NCBI GenBank assembly: GCA_002839765.1
Contig: PGYR01000007.1
Location: 46,149 to 110,148 of the forward strand
DNA: 64,000 bases
Source of the DNA: Ignavibacteriae bacterium HGW-Ignavibacteriae-4
GTDB taxonomy: Bacteria; Bacteroidota; Ignavibacteria; Kapaibacteriales; UBA2268
Direction: 5' to 3'
Each line of letters begins with the position of its first letter. Position 1 is the stretch's first letter. Both the position numbers and the translations under genes were made by a program. A model generated the notes under the pieces. The model did not search any database, had not been told where the DNA came from, and was given only the letters and a program-made list of their open reading frames with translations. Shown here one piece after another: positions 33,768 through 42,662 of the stretch.

Positions 33768-36281
33768 TTATTTAGTAACAACAACAGGTAATTGAGTAGT
33801 TTTACCGTTCACATTAGCATTTAGGTAATAAGTACCAGAGCTAAGTTGTGCAGCATTTAGATCTAACGTATTAGAAGTAGAAACACCATTGTAGATAGTT
33901 CTAACAACTCTACCAGTAGCATCAATTAACTCTAAGTTTAAGTTAACAGAACCATTGATTTCTAATCTGATTTCAGAATTGTTTACAACTGGATTAGGAC
34001 CTACAGTCATAGTAAATACGTTTGGTATAATACCAGATACTGAAGCTGTACCAGAAATTCCAATACCCATAACAGTAACAACACTGTTTGGATTTGCTTT
34101 ATCGTTAGAAACGATAGTTATTACATCTGTGTAATTTTTAACTTCTGTAGGAGTAAATTCTACAGAAACGTTAACTTTTTGTCCAGCATCAATTGTAAGA
34201 GGAGTTGAGCCTTTCACTTTGAAGTTAGTACCAGTTTTAAAGTTAATTGCAGATATAACTAATGCTTCGTCACCAGTGTTAGTAACTTGGATAGTTTCTG
34301 TACCAGTTTTTGTTTCATTTATTTCACCGAAAACAACTTGCGTAGTACTTAGAGAAATAGAAGGACCTTTTGCCGTAGCGCCAGCTCCTTTCAACCAATT
34401 CAAAGTTGTTTTGATTAATTGATCTCTACCTGGACTAGGAACTGGATCTAATGCAAAAGAAAAATAAACAGTTCTTTGACCATTATTATCTAATCTAATA
34501 CCAACTTTGTTGTTGTTTTCGTTTAGAGTAGTAGGGCTTGCAGATGTAGCAGCGCTTAAGATGGCTTGAGCGTTAGTCTTACCATTCAGTTGCATTGTAG
34601 CTAAATAAACAGCGTAAAAAGGATAAGTAGTAGAGTTATAAGCTGTGTTGTAGTTGAAACTCAAACCATTACTTATTGGGTCTCCAGATACACCAGTAAA
34701 TGGAACAGGTACTAATTGATTAGATGAGTTAAGAACCTGAAGTGGAGAACCCATACTAACACCCAAAGTATTAGTAAAGAAATCCGTTGCTTCAGCAGTA
34801 GGTTGTAAACCATTTACAATACCACCTAAGTTAATAACATCAAAGCAAGAAGCTATCATTATATCACAACCTTTAGTCATTAGAGATTTGATTAATGCTA
34901 ATTGACCAGATGTAGTAGCGTCTGAGAAACCGATTGATCTATCAGTAACGGTTAAAACTGCCGTCTTGAAATTACTCATTTGTGGGAAGTTAGTGATTAT
35001 ATCACTAGCACCAGATACAAGAACTGGTTTCGTTAATTCACCACTTGCATTTATTGCGTTTATGATTGGTGCTATACCATCATCAAATCCGTAAATAATA
35101 GCATCTTCGATATTTTCAGACATAAAGAATACAGTAGCATCAGTTGTTACACTAACATTTGCAGATTCTTGTGGCACTACTTTTAGAACTATTTGAGCGA
35201 ATCCTTCAATTTTGTTTTTAAGCACTTCGATTTGAACTTTTCTAGTTGCATTTCCAGCTAAAGTAACAGTTGAATTGCTAAGAGATACACCCCAACCAGC
35301 AGGGATAATAGATTTATCTGTATCGATACTCAAGTCAGCAGTTATTGACCAATCATTTTCATTTTTTAGAGTAACTTCGCCATTATGTTTAGTATCATTA
35401 ACTACACTTATATAAGCATCAGTTACTGAAGTAGCTAATCTATCTTTAGGTTTTACTACTTTACCAACACGGTCAGCATTCATTATTTCTTTAGTAGTTT
35501 TGTTATGAACTACAGCAACGAAGAAAGCATTGTTTTTGTCTGTTACATTCATATTAGTTACGTTACCAGTATAAACTTGCTTGTAAGTACCAGCAGGTAC
35601 AGTTCCAGCAGGAAAAGTACCTTGTTCTCCTTCAAGACCAGCAGTAGCTGCTCTGAATACATCCATATGCAAAAATCCTGGGATAGAAGAAGGTAAGTCG
35701 AAGAATTTAGAATTACTATAAGTAGCATTTCCACTTAAATAGTTAGATTGATTCCAACCTGTACCAGAACCTGTCATATAGTCTTGAAGTATCCATAGAT
35801 TGAAACCAAGATCTGCATTTACTGGAGACTCAACAACAGCAGTTATAGTAGCTGTATAAGCACCAGTTGTTTTATCGTAATCAACATCTAGAGTTACTCC
35901 TACTGGTACATTACTATTCACAGTACTTGATAGTGGACTAGCCCAAGCACTTGGATGTATAGCTTTAGCTCCATTAAATGCAATTCTATTTATTGTACCA
36001 GATGGATAACCAGTTACTCCCATTGACTGAGCAAGTGGAGTTTGATAAGTAGATATTGTCATATTGTCACCATTATGGACACCTACACCAATAACACTTT
36101 CACCATATAAGTTCTCAAATTCTTCTAATCCATCCATTCCAAGTGGACACCAACCACACCATGCTCCTGTGTGATCTTCAATTACAACTTTTCTTTTTGC
36201 AGCCTCGGCTGTGTTTGTTGCAAGCATTCCTGTGATTGCAATCGTAATAGCCATTAAGACTAAGGTAAATTTATTTCTCAT
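33768..36281 (-). CDS. Secreted Omp28-like/thioredoxin-fold protein with type IX sorting domain
   Basis: The start is the ATG at 36281, preceded by GAGGTCTCAAT; the longer frame from 36329 lacks a site. The 837 residues are: signal peptide (1-27), Omp28-like thioredoxin-fold domain with WCGWCPLG (C42, C45) and a YPSG loop, a beta-rich middle (about 300-630), an ASH/HYDIN-like Ig domain (about 640-735: VFGEINETKTGTETIQVTNT), and a C-terminal type IX sorting domain (last 80 residues: VGPNPVVNNSEIRLEI, GRVVRTIYNGV, LSSGTYYL). It should be exported through the outer membrane. Omp28 proteins are surface lipoprotein or adhesin-like factors. It is monocistronic with its own terminator. Confidence 0.85.
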   Translation of the reverse strand: MRNKFTLVLMAITIAITGMLATNTAEAAKRKVVIEDHTGAWCGWCPLGMDGLEEFENLYGESVIGVGVHNGDNMTISTYQTPLAQSMGVTGYPSGTINRIAFNGAKAIHPSAWASPLSSTVNSNVPVGVTLDVDYDKTTGAYTATITAVVESPVNADLGFNLWILQDYMTGSGTGWNQSNYLSGNATYSNSKFFDLPSSIPGFLHMDVFRAATAGLEGEQGTFPAGTVPAGTYKQVYTGNVTNMNVTDKNNAFFVAVVHNKTTKEIMNADRVGKVVKPKDRLATSVTDAYISVVNDTKHNGEVTLKNENDWSITADLSIDTDKSIIPAGWGVSLSNSTVTLAGNATRKVQIEVLKNKIEGFAQIVLKVVPQESANVSVTTDATVFFMSENIEDAIIYGFDDGIAPIINAINASGELTKPVLVSGASDIITNFPQMSNFKTAVLTVTDRSIGFSDATTSGQLALIKSLMTKGCDIMIASCFDVINLGGIVNGLQPTAEATDFFTNTLGVSMGSPLQVLNSSNQLVPVPFTGVSGDPISNGLSFNYNTAYNSTTYPFYAVYLATMQLNGKTNAQAILSAATSASPTTLNENNNKVGIRLDNNGQRTVYFSFALDPVPSPGRDQLIKTTLNWLKGAGATAKGPSISLSTTQVVFGEINETKTGTETIQVTNTGDEALVISAINFKTGTNFKVKGSTPLTIDAGQKVNVSVEFTPTEVKNYTDVITIVSNDKANPNSVVTVMGIGISGTASVSGIIPNVFTMTVGPNPVVNNSEIRLEINGSVNLNLELIDATGRVVRTIYNGVSTSNTLDLNAAQLSSGTYYLNANVNGKTTQLPVVVTK

Positions 36282-36427
36282 ATTGAGACCTCTATAAATT
36301 ATTATTAAAAAATTAATTGTTTTTTTCAATTATATCTATGTATAGACAATTGTAAGAAAGTAAAGTTACAAAAAGTGTTTAAATAATTCAACACAAAATA
36401 TTAACACTATCTTAATATAACTTTTGT

Positions 36428-36459
36428 TTTGTTAATTAACGACCAATTCCTTATTTTTG
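36428..36459 (+). promoter_or_regulatory. Bacteroidota-type promoter of tRNA-His
   Basis: TTTG (36428-36431), 20 bases, TATTTTTG (36452-36459): a full match to TTTG-N19-21-TAnnTTTG, 15 bases upstream of the tRNA. Best promoter in the window. Confidence 0.75.
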
Positions 36460-36473
36460 TATTCTTAATTGAT

Positions 36474-36547
36474 GGCGATCGTAGCTCAGTTGGTAGAGCC
36501 CCGGTTTGTGGTTCCGGTTGTCGCGGGTTCAAGTCCCGTCGTTCGCC
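36474..36547 (+). tRNA. tRNA-His (anticodon GTG)
   Basis: Folds into a complete cloverleaf: G-1 at 36474, acceptor 36475-36481 with 36540-36546, D arm with AGTTGGTA, anticodon GTG at 36508-36510, T arm GGGTTCAAGTCCC, and C73 at 36547 pairing with G-1 as in all tRNA-His. CCA is not fully encoded. Two U-U oppositions are seen, at 5-68 in the acceptor stem and 31-39 in the anticodon stem, which is slightly unusual. Confidence 0.95.
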
Positions 36548-36560
36548 CAAAAGATTAATA

Positions 36561-36594
36561 AAAAAGCCAATCGTAAGATTGGCTTTTTCTTTTT
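36561..36594 (+). terminator. Terminator of tRNA-His
   Basis: A perfect 12-bp stem (AAAAAGCCAATC / GATTGGCTTTTT) with a GTAA tetraloop and T-rich end. It could also serve the convergent secA from the other side. Confidence 0.9.
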
Positions 36595-36646
36595 ATAGCA
36601 ATTTATTCTACTTGTGCTTGTATTTAAAAAAATAGTGTTTTGTCTT

Positions 36647-39600
36647 CTATTTGTCTATTACTTCACATTTTCCATTTTCAACATCAGCTAATACTTTTTT
36701 GAATTTCACATCTTTAACTACTTTTCCATCAGCATATCGAACAGAAACTTTGTCATTTCTTCCTATATCTATTTTTTGTGGTCCTTCGTCTCTGACTGTA
36801 GTAGCTTGACCACCTTGTGGTCCTTGTTGTGTAGGTGCAGCAGCTGCTCCGTAGCCTTGACCAGTTGGAACATCATTTCTTCGCTCATATTTAACGTTTT
36901 TAGTAGGGTCACTTGGAGCAAGTACCAATGTTTGTTCTTTGCTATTAGATTCTTTCCCTTTACTATCTACTGATTTTACTTCTCTTTCTACTATTTGTGG
37001 GAAGTATTTGAATGCGAAATGCACAGTTTCTTCGTTGACTTCTTTTATGAATTCAATGAATATATTATATGCTTCTTGTTTATATTCAAGTAACGGGTCC
37101 TTTTGACCATAAGAACGTAAATGAATACCTTCTTTTAGATCATCCATCACGCGCAAGTGGTCTTTCCATTGATCATCTATAGTTCTCAATGCTGCTACTT
37201 TTTCCAACTGCTTCATGAATTCTGGAGATGTCATCTCTTCTTTCTTAGCATAGAACTCTTCTGCAGCTTTTAGTATTTCAGCTACAAATTCGTCAACAGT
37301 CATATTCCTAAACTGCTCATCTGTAATATGTAAGTTCAATAATAACTTAGCACGGGCAGTGTTCATTATTTCTTCAGCGACGTCTTCTTCACTACCTACG
37401 AAATCTTGGTACCAACCAGTTGCCAAATCTTCAATGTATTCGAAGAACTCACCTTTTAGACGGTCACCCCTTAGCGCTTGTTTTCTACGAGTGTAAACAA
37501 CATCACGTTGTTGGTTCATAACATCATCATAATCAATCAGACGCTTACGAACACCGAAGTTATTCTCTTCAACTTTTTGCTGTGCTTTTTCAACTGATTT
37601 TGTAATCATATTGTGCTCAATTGCTTCACCTTCTGGAATTTTTAGTTTATCCATAACAGTAGCAATTCTATCACCACCAGCACCGAATAATCTTATAAGG
37701 TTATCTTCTAGTGAGATATAGAATTGTGAACTACCTGGGTCACCTTGACGTCCAGCACGACCACGTAATTGTCTATCTATACGTCTAGAGTCATGTCTCT
37801 CTGAACCTAGAATAGCCAATCCACCTGCATCACGTACTTCTGGAGCAATCTTGATATCCGTACCACGACCTGCCATATTGGTTGCTATAGTTATAGCACC
37901 TTTCTTACCAGCACCTGCCACTATTTCGGCTTCACGGGCGTGTTGTTTAGCGTTCAATACATTATGATCTATTTTTCTTCTTTGTAATAGCTTACTTAGT
38001 ATCTCAGATACTTCTACGTTTGGAGTACCTACTAGAACAGCTTGGCCATTATCTCTTAGTTTTATTACTTGATCTATAAGAGCATTATACTTTTCACGCT
38101 TAGTTTTGAAGATTAAATCATTCAAATCTTTTCTTTGAATTGGTACATTTGTCGGGATAACAACGACTTCCAATTTATAAATCTTGTCGAATTCAGCTTC
38201 TTCTGTTTCAGCAGTACCTGTCATACCAGCTAATTTATTATACTGACGATAGTAGTTCTGTAGTGTAATAGTTGCAAGAGTTTGTGTGTCTCTTTCTACT
38301 TTTACGTTTTCCTTAGCCTCTATAGCTTGGTGTAAACCCTCTGAGTATCGACGACCATCTAATACACGACCTGTGTGTTCATCTACTATTTGAACTTTAC
38401 CGTCTTGAACCACATAATCTACATCTGCTTCGTATAGTGAGTAAGCTCTTAGTAATTGTTGGATAGTATGAACTTTGTCACTTCTATCAGAATAAACTCT
38501 ATTTATTTCTACTATTCTTTTTTGTTTTTCTTCTTCTGATATTTCTTTATTACCTTCTATCTCACTCATTTGTGCAGTTATATCGGGTAATAGATATGTA
38601 TCTTTATCTGGAAGATTACCAGTAAGTAAATCTCTACCTTTCTCTTGTATATCTATACCATGATTTTTCTCATCTATTGTATAGAAAAGATTATCATCTA
38701 CTTCACGCATCATCTGACCTTGGTCACGCATGTTGTCCATTTCTACTTGATGCTTCAACTTTTGAATTTCTGGCTCTTGCATCATTTTCATCAATCGCTT
38801 GTGCTTAGGCAATCCACGTGAAGCTTTTAGCATTAGCAGACCAGCTTTTTCTCTATCTTCCTTTTTGTCTGATTCTAAAAGTTCGGCAGCTTCTTTCAAG
38901 TAACTATTTACAAGCTTAGTTTGCTCATTAACAAGCTGGTTAACTCTCGGTTTCAATTCATCAAATATCTGATCACCTTTTCCTACAGGACCAGAAATAA
39001 TCAAAGGAGTACGAGCCTCATCAACTAAAACAGAGTCAATCTCATCTACTATAGCAAACCAATGGTTCCTTTGTACCATGTGATCCTGGTCAACAACCAT
39101 ATTATCACGAAGATAATCGAAACCAAATTCGTTATTTGTACCGTAAGTTATATCTCTATTATACAATTCTTTTCTTTGCGCGTTATTCATTTTCGCTTCG
39201 ATAGAACCAACAGTAATACCTAAGAAATCGAATACAGGTTTCATCCATGCACAATCACGCTTTGCAAGGTAATCGTTCACTGTTACTAAGTGAAGTCCTT
39301 TGCCAGCTAATGCATTCAAGTACATTGGCATAATAGAAACTAAAGTTTTACCTTCACCAGTCTGCATCTCTGCTATTTTACCTTGGTGGATTACGATAGC
39401 TCCGATTAACTGCACATCATAAGGAATCATATTCCATACGTTCTTATTACCGACATACTCATAAGTATATTGACTCTCTGTTAATCGGCGACATACATCT
39501 TTGACTACAGCATAAGCTTCTGGAAGCAACTCATCTAAAATTTCTTCTGTTGTTTCGAATATTTCCTTGTCTATTTCTTTGATTTTGTCGTAGAAATCAT

Positions 39601-39847
39601 GGACTTCCGTATGGGTATAAGAGTTTTCGACTAATTTAGTTTGAATTTCCTTCTTTTGGTCTTCCAAATCTTTGATGGCAGCGTTAATCTTCTGCTTGAA
39701 TTCATCAGTCTTTGCTTTTATTTCGTCATCGGTCTTTGTCTTGAGTGTTGCATAGATAGAATTGATTTCATCTACTATCGGGTTGATTTTCTTTATATCT
39801 TTATCCGATTTTTTACCACCGAATGCTTTCGCAATTAGATTTAACAT
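36647..39847 (-). CDS. secA: Protein translocase subunit SecA, without C-terminal zinc motif
   Basis: The ATPase motor that pushes preproteins through SecYEG. The 1066-residue protein is longer than usual (about 900) because of insertions of K/E-rich sequence in the first half (about 290-430), as in Bacteroidota SecA. Motifs seen: MQTGEGKTLVS (Walker A), VDEIDSVLVDEARTPLIIS (DEAD-like Walker B), TNMAGRGTDI, LGSERHDSRRIDRQLRGRAGRQGDPG, and the helical wing. The C-terminus reads IGRNDKVSVRYADGKVVKD and ends in KCEVIDK: the usual IGRNDPCPCGSGKKYKxCH zinc motif is replaced by a lysine/valine-rich tail with one cysteine. It is divergent from speB. Confidence 0.97.
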   Translation of the reverse strand: MLNLIAKAFGGKKSDKDIKKINPIVDEINSIYATLKTKTDDEIKAKTDEFKQKINAAIKDLEDQKKEIQTKLVENSYTHTEVHDFYDKIKEIDKEIFETTEEILDELLPEAYAVVKDVCRRLTESQYTYEYVGNKNVWNMIPYDVQLIGAIVIHQGKIAEMQTGEGKTLVSIMPMYLNALAGKGLHLVTVNDYLAKRDCAWMKPVFDFLGITVGSIEAKMNNAQRKELYNRDITYGTNNEFGFDYLRDNMVVDQDHMVQRNHWFAIVDEIDSVLVDEARTPLIISGPVGKGDQIFDELKPRVNQLVNEQTKLVNSYLKEAAELLESDKKEDREKAGLLMLKASRGLPKHKRLMKMMQEPEIQKLKHQVEMDNMRDQGQMMREVDDNLFYTIDEKNHGIDIQEKGRDLLTGNLPDKDTYLLPDITAQMSEIEGNKEISEEEKQKRIVEINRVYSDRSDKVHTIQQLLRAYSLYEADVDYVVQDGKVQIVDEHTGRVLDGRRYSEGLHQAIEAKENVKVERDTQTLATITLQNYYRQYNKLAGMTGTAETEEAEFDKIYKLEVVVIPTNVPIQRKDLNDLIFKTKREKYNALIDQVIKLRDNGQAVLVGTPNVEVSEILSKLLQRRKIDHNVLNAKQHAREAEIVAGAGKKGAITIATNMAGRGTDIKIAPEVRDAGGLAILGSERHDSRRIDRQLRGRAGRQGDPGSSQFYISLEDNLIRLFGAGGDRIATVMDKLKIPEGEAIEHNMITKSVEKAQQKVEENNFGVRKRLIDYDDVMNQQRDVVYTRRKQALRGDRLKGEFFEYIEDLATGWYQDFVGSEEDVAEEIMNTARAKLLLNLHITDEQFRNMTVDEFVAEILKAAEEFYAKKEEMTSPEFMKQLEKVAALRTIDDQWKDHLRVMDDLKEGIHLRSYGQKDPLLEYKQEAYNIFIEFIKEVNEETVHFAFKYFPQIVEREVKSVDSKGKESNSKEQTLVLAPSDPTKNVKYERRNDVPTGQGYGAAAAPTQQGPQGGQATTVRDEGPQKIDIGRNDKVSVRYADGKVVKDVKFKKVLADVENGKCEVIDK

Positions 39848-39914
39848 AATTATATATTCGAGTTTATTTGATAACTTTTTTTTATTTTACAACTATTAAC
39901 AATTGTATAGACTA

Positions 39915-39922
39915 CAAACTTA
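39915..39922 (-). promoter_or_regulatory. Candidate -7 box of secA (TAAGTTTG)
   Basis: TAnnTTTG match on the minus strand in the intergenic space between the divergent secA and speB genes, about 70 bases upstream of secA. No clear -33 box. Confidence 0.35.
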
Positions 39923-39952
39923 ATAATTTAACTTATAAACGAGTAAATCATA

Positions 39953-40843
39953 ATGAAAATATTAGATATAGAGAAAAATTTCCTTGCCTTAGAAGAAGAG
40001 AATTCAAGTTTTGAAAATAGCAAAGTTGCGATTGTATCGGCTCCCTATGAATACACTGTTAGCTATGGTGGTGGAACAAAAAACGGGCCGGAAGCAATTA
40101 TAAAAGCGAGTCAATTCGTAGAATTCTATGATGAAGAATTCGACAGAGAGCTTTGCTTTGAACAAGGAATATGTACAGTAGAGCCAATAGATTTCGGTGG
40201 TAAAGCTAATAAAGAAGCACTGGATTTGATATATGACCAAGTGAAAGAGTTATTGGCCAAAGATAAATTCGTAATCACACTAGGTGGTGAGCATACTATA
40301 TCATCAGCTCCAATAAAAGCACACCACGAGAAATACCCGAATATGAGTGTTCTTCAATTCGATGCACATTCAGATTTGAGAGACACTTACGAAGGCTCGA
40401 AGTACTCACATGCTAGTATAATGGCAAGAGTGGCTGAGTTTTTCCCAAATGATAGAATCACACAAGTCGGAATAAGAGCACAGTGCATAGAAGAAGCCAA
40501 CTTCATCAAAGAAAACAAGGTCAACACTTTCTACGCAAATGCGATAAGAAGGGGAGTACACGGTAAGGATTGGCAACAATCGGTAGTAGATACACTCGCG
40601 GATGAAGTATATATTACTTTCGATGTCGATTATTTTGACCCATCTATAATGCCAGCGACTGGAACTCCTGAACCAGACGGATTCCTCTACCACGAAACTT
40701 TGGATTTGCTTCGTAAGATAAAAGCAGCTGGTAAACGAGTAATTGGATTCGATGTAGTGGAATTAGCACCAATGGAAGGATTATCACATCCTGATATACT
40801 TACAGCTTCTCTTATATATAAGATGTTGAATATTGGGTATTGA
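39953..40843 (+). CDS. speB: Agmatinase (ureohydrolase family)
   Basis: Agmatinase hydrolyses agmatine to putrescine and urea, the last step of putrescine synthesis from arginine. The 296-residue protein has the binuclear manganese site in GGEH (ligand His), DAHSDLRD and TFDVDYFDPS. The start DIEKNFLALEEENSSFENSK precedes a normal arginase fold. Specificity for agmatine rather than guanidinobutyrate or arginine is the usual annotation, not proven here. A possible partner decarboxylase is in the operon at 22.5-29.7 kb. A double hairpin follows. Confidence 0.88.
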   Translation: MKILDIEKNFLALEEENSSFENSKVAIVSAPYEYTVSYGGGTKNGPEAIIKASQFVEFYDEEFDRELCFEQGICTVEPIDFGGKANKEALDLIYDQVKELLAKDKFVITLGGEHTISSAPIKAHHEKYPNMSVLQFDAHSDLRDTYEGSKYSHASIMARVAEFFPNDRITQVGIRAQCIEEANFIKENKVNTFYANAIRRGVHGKDWQQSVVDTLADEVYITFDVDYFDPSIMPATGTPEPDGFLYHETLDLLRKIKAAGKRVIGFDVVELAPMEGLSHPDILTASLIYKMLNIGY

Positions 40844-40861
40844 GGATGATATTGAAAGAAA

Positions 40862-40880
40862 TAAGCCCCAGCGGGGCTTA
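40862..40880 (+). other. Perfect hairpin after speB without T tract
   Basis: TAAGCCCC / GGGGCTTA with a 3-base loop, 18 bases after the stop. The absence of a T run argues against an intrinsic terminator; it might stabilise the mRNA end. Confidence 0.55.
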
Positions 40881-40918
40881 ATATCTGTAGTTATTAAACT
40901 CAAATGATCTAAACAAAA

Positions 40919-40949
40919 AAAAAGAGACGAATTATTTTCGTCTCTTTTT
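40919..40949. terminator. Bidirectional terminator between speB and transaldolase
   Basis: Stem AAAAAGAGACGA / TCGTCTCTTTTT with a 7-base loop. T tracts on both strands serve the two converging genes. Confidence 0.88.
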
Positions 40950-40967
40950 AGTTTTATTAATTCTATT

Positions 40968-40994
40968 AGACTCTTCGCTACACTCAGAGTGACA
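40968..40994. repeat. Dispersed intergenic element
   Basis: ACTCTTCGCTACACTCAGAG then TGACA. Resembles the segment at 42512-42548 and, inverted, 22374-22401. Seen by eye only. Confidence 0.4.
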
Positions 40995-41002
40995 AGGACA
41001 AA

Positions 41003-41683
41003 CTATTGGTCAGATGCTTGAACTTTTGCTTTTTCAGCTTGCATAAATTTATAGTCTGCAAGGAATTTCTCTAATCCAGAATCTGTTAACGGATGCTTAA
41101 GTGATTGCATTAGTACATTGTAAGGTACAGTTGCTATATCAGCACCGGCAGTAGCAGAAGCAATTAGGTGGCCTTGGTGGCGGATAGAAGCAGCGATTAT
41201 CTGCGATTCGAATCCGTTTACGTCCCATATCTCAGCTACTTCGTCTATTACTTGATTACCATCGTGTCCCATATCGTCCAACCTACCCATAAATATAGAT
41301 ACATAAGTCGCACCGGCATTATTAGCTGCTATAGCTTGTGTTGGGCTGAAGATTAGAGTTACGTTAGTTGGTATATCTCTTCTACTAAGTTCTTTAACTG
41401 CTTTTAGTCCTTCACCAATCATTGGGATTTTGATTGTAGCTTTCGGGAACCATGACAATATGCCTTCAGCTTCAGCTAGCATATCATCTTTCTTGACAGA
41501 GTTAACTTCTACTGATAGATGCCCACCAACTAGTTCGTGAATTTCTAATATTCTTTTCTTAACATCTACATTTGGGTCTTCTTTCGCAAGTAAGCTAGGG
41601 TTAGTAGTTACGCCCGAAATGATACCCATTTCGTTGACTTCTCTTATGTGGTCTATATTGGCTGTGTCTATATATAATTGCAT
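41003..41683 (-). CDS. tal: Transaldolase / fructose-6-phosphate aldolase-type enzyme
   Basis: A 226-residue TIM-barrel enzyme of the short (TalC/FSA-like) transaldolase subfamily. Recognisable blocks are LYIDTANIDHIREVNE, GVTTNPSLLAKE, the Schiff-base lysine in TIKIPMIGEG, TNVTLIFSPTQA and YVSIFMGRLDDMG. In the cell it moves three-carbon units in the non-oxidative pentose phosphate pathway, or cleaves fructose 6-phosphate. The two activities cannot be told apart from sequence. It is monocistronic, with a TAnnTTTG box 40 bases upstream. Confidence 0.92.
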   Translation of the reverse strand: MQLYIDTANIDHIREVNEMGIISGVTTNPSLLAKEDPNVDVKKRILEIHELVGGHLSVEVNSVKKDDMLAEAEGILSWFPKATIKIPMIGEGLKAVKELSRRDIPTNVTLIFSPTQAIAANNAGATYVSIFMGRLDDMGHDGNQVIDEVAEIWDVNGFESQIIAASIRHQGHLIASATAGADIATVPYNVLMQSLKHPLTDSGLEKFLADYKFMQAEKAKVQASDQ

Positions 41684-41724
41684 TTGAATACCCGATTGTA
41701 TGTTGTTTGATATATTATTAGTTA

Positions 41725-41732
41725 CAAAAATA
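41725..41732 (-). promoter_or_regulatory. Candidate -7 box of the transaldolase gene (TATTTTTG)
   Basis: Minus-strand TAnnTTTG match upstream of the transaldolase start, in the gap after coaE. A -33 box is not clear. Confidence 0.4.
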
Positions 41733-41759
41733 GCAATTTAAGGTTTAAAATGAAATGAA

Positions 41760-42404
41760 TTATTCCTCATCATCACTATCATTCGGAGGCAAAATCTCTA
41801 AAATGGGGAACAGCGTATCGAATGAAACTCGCAAGTCATCGACTGTTCCGTTATTATCTATTACAAAATCTGCAAGTTTCTTTTTCTCGATAGGATTTAA
41901 TTGCGATTTCATTATAGTTCTTATTTTTTCCTCACTCAAACTACTACGTTCTTGCACCCTTTCTATTACTTTTTCTTCATCTGTATGTACAGTTATTACA
42001 TAATCGTAACCCTCAGCCATCCCTGACTCATACATAAGGGCACTTTCAACAAAAATCCTCTTGCTCCCGCTATTAGCCAATTCTTCTAACTGGTTCATAA
42101 TAGATTCGATTGCATAGGGATGCACAATTTGATTTATTTTTTTCACTTGTGAATGATTAGTATCGAATATTAAATCAGAGAGAAATGATTTATTCAACTC
42201 GCCACTATCTAAGTATATACTATTACCAAACTCAGCTATTAGCTTGTTTTTTAATTCTTCATTAGAGCTCATTTCTTGTTTAGCTATATCATCGCTCGAA
42301 AGTACCGAATATCCTTTCTCTCGTACCCACTTCGCAATCGTGGATTTCCCAGAGCCAATACCACCTGTTATACCTATTATTACTACGTCTTCGTGATTTG
42401 TCAT
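41760..42404 (-). CDS. coaE: Dephospho-CoA kinase
   Basis: Final step of coenzyme A synthesis: ATP-dependent phosphorylation of dephospho-CoA. The 214-residue protein has the P-loop GGIGSGKS (14-21), SSDDIAKQE, the family VHPYAIE block and FVESALMYESGM. The C-terminus is a slightly long acidic tail. Its terminal neighbour is the transaldolase gene, and an intergenic repeat lies upstream. Confidence 0.94.
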   Translation of the reverse strand: MTNHEDVVIIGITGGIGSGKSTIAKWVREKGYSVLSSDDIAKQEMSSNEELKNKLIAEFGNSIYLDSGELNKSFLSDLIFDTNHSQVKKINQIVHPYAIESIMNQLEELANSGSKRIFVESALMYESGMAEGYDYVITVHTDEEKVIERVQERSSLSEEKIRTIMKSQLNPIEKKKLADFVIDNNGTVDDLRVSFDTLFPILEILPPNDSDDEE

Positions 42405-42511
42405 TTATGATTGTTTTTTTTTGAATTATTATTATGAAAATTAACCAAATGCAATGTTAAAACAAAATAGTGATTAAAGTATTGAGATTTAATAATGAGT
42501 TTATAGAGGTT

Positions 42512-42548
42512 GGACTCTTCGGTCGCTACGCTTTCTCTAAGTGACGAG
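42512..42548. repeat. Dispersed intergenic element
   Basis: ACTCTTCGGTCGCTACGCTT then TCTCTAAGTGACGAG. Similar to 40968-40994 with a few inserted bases; such imperfect motifs are common between genes in this group of bacteria. Confidence 0.4.
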
Positions 42549-42585
42549 ATGGTAGTGCCATAACATAATAAATTATTATATCAGT

Positions 42586-42628
42586 ATAAAAACAAAAGAG
42601 ACTACCTTCTAATTAGGGGAGTCTCTTT
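42586..42628 (-). terminator. Terminator of the DUF1328 gene
   Basis: Stem AAAGAGACT / AGTCTCTTT with inner CC/GG pairs; T-rich on the minus strand. It lies 35 bases downstream of the small gene. Confidence 0.75.
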
Positions 42629-42662
42629 CGTTTTCAAATACAAATTGTGATTTAGTTCCTAG

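Noticed and set aside
36429-36635. Plus-strand frame of 68 codons
   Set aside because: It spans the tRNA-His gene and its terminator, so it is not a coding region.
40862-40880. First hairpin after speB as an intrinsic terminator
   Set aside because: It has no T tract; the second hairpin (40919-40949) fits the role better.
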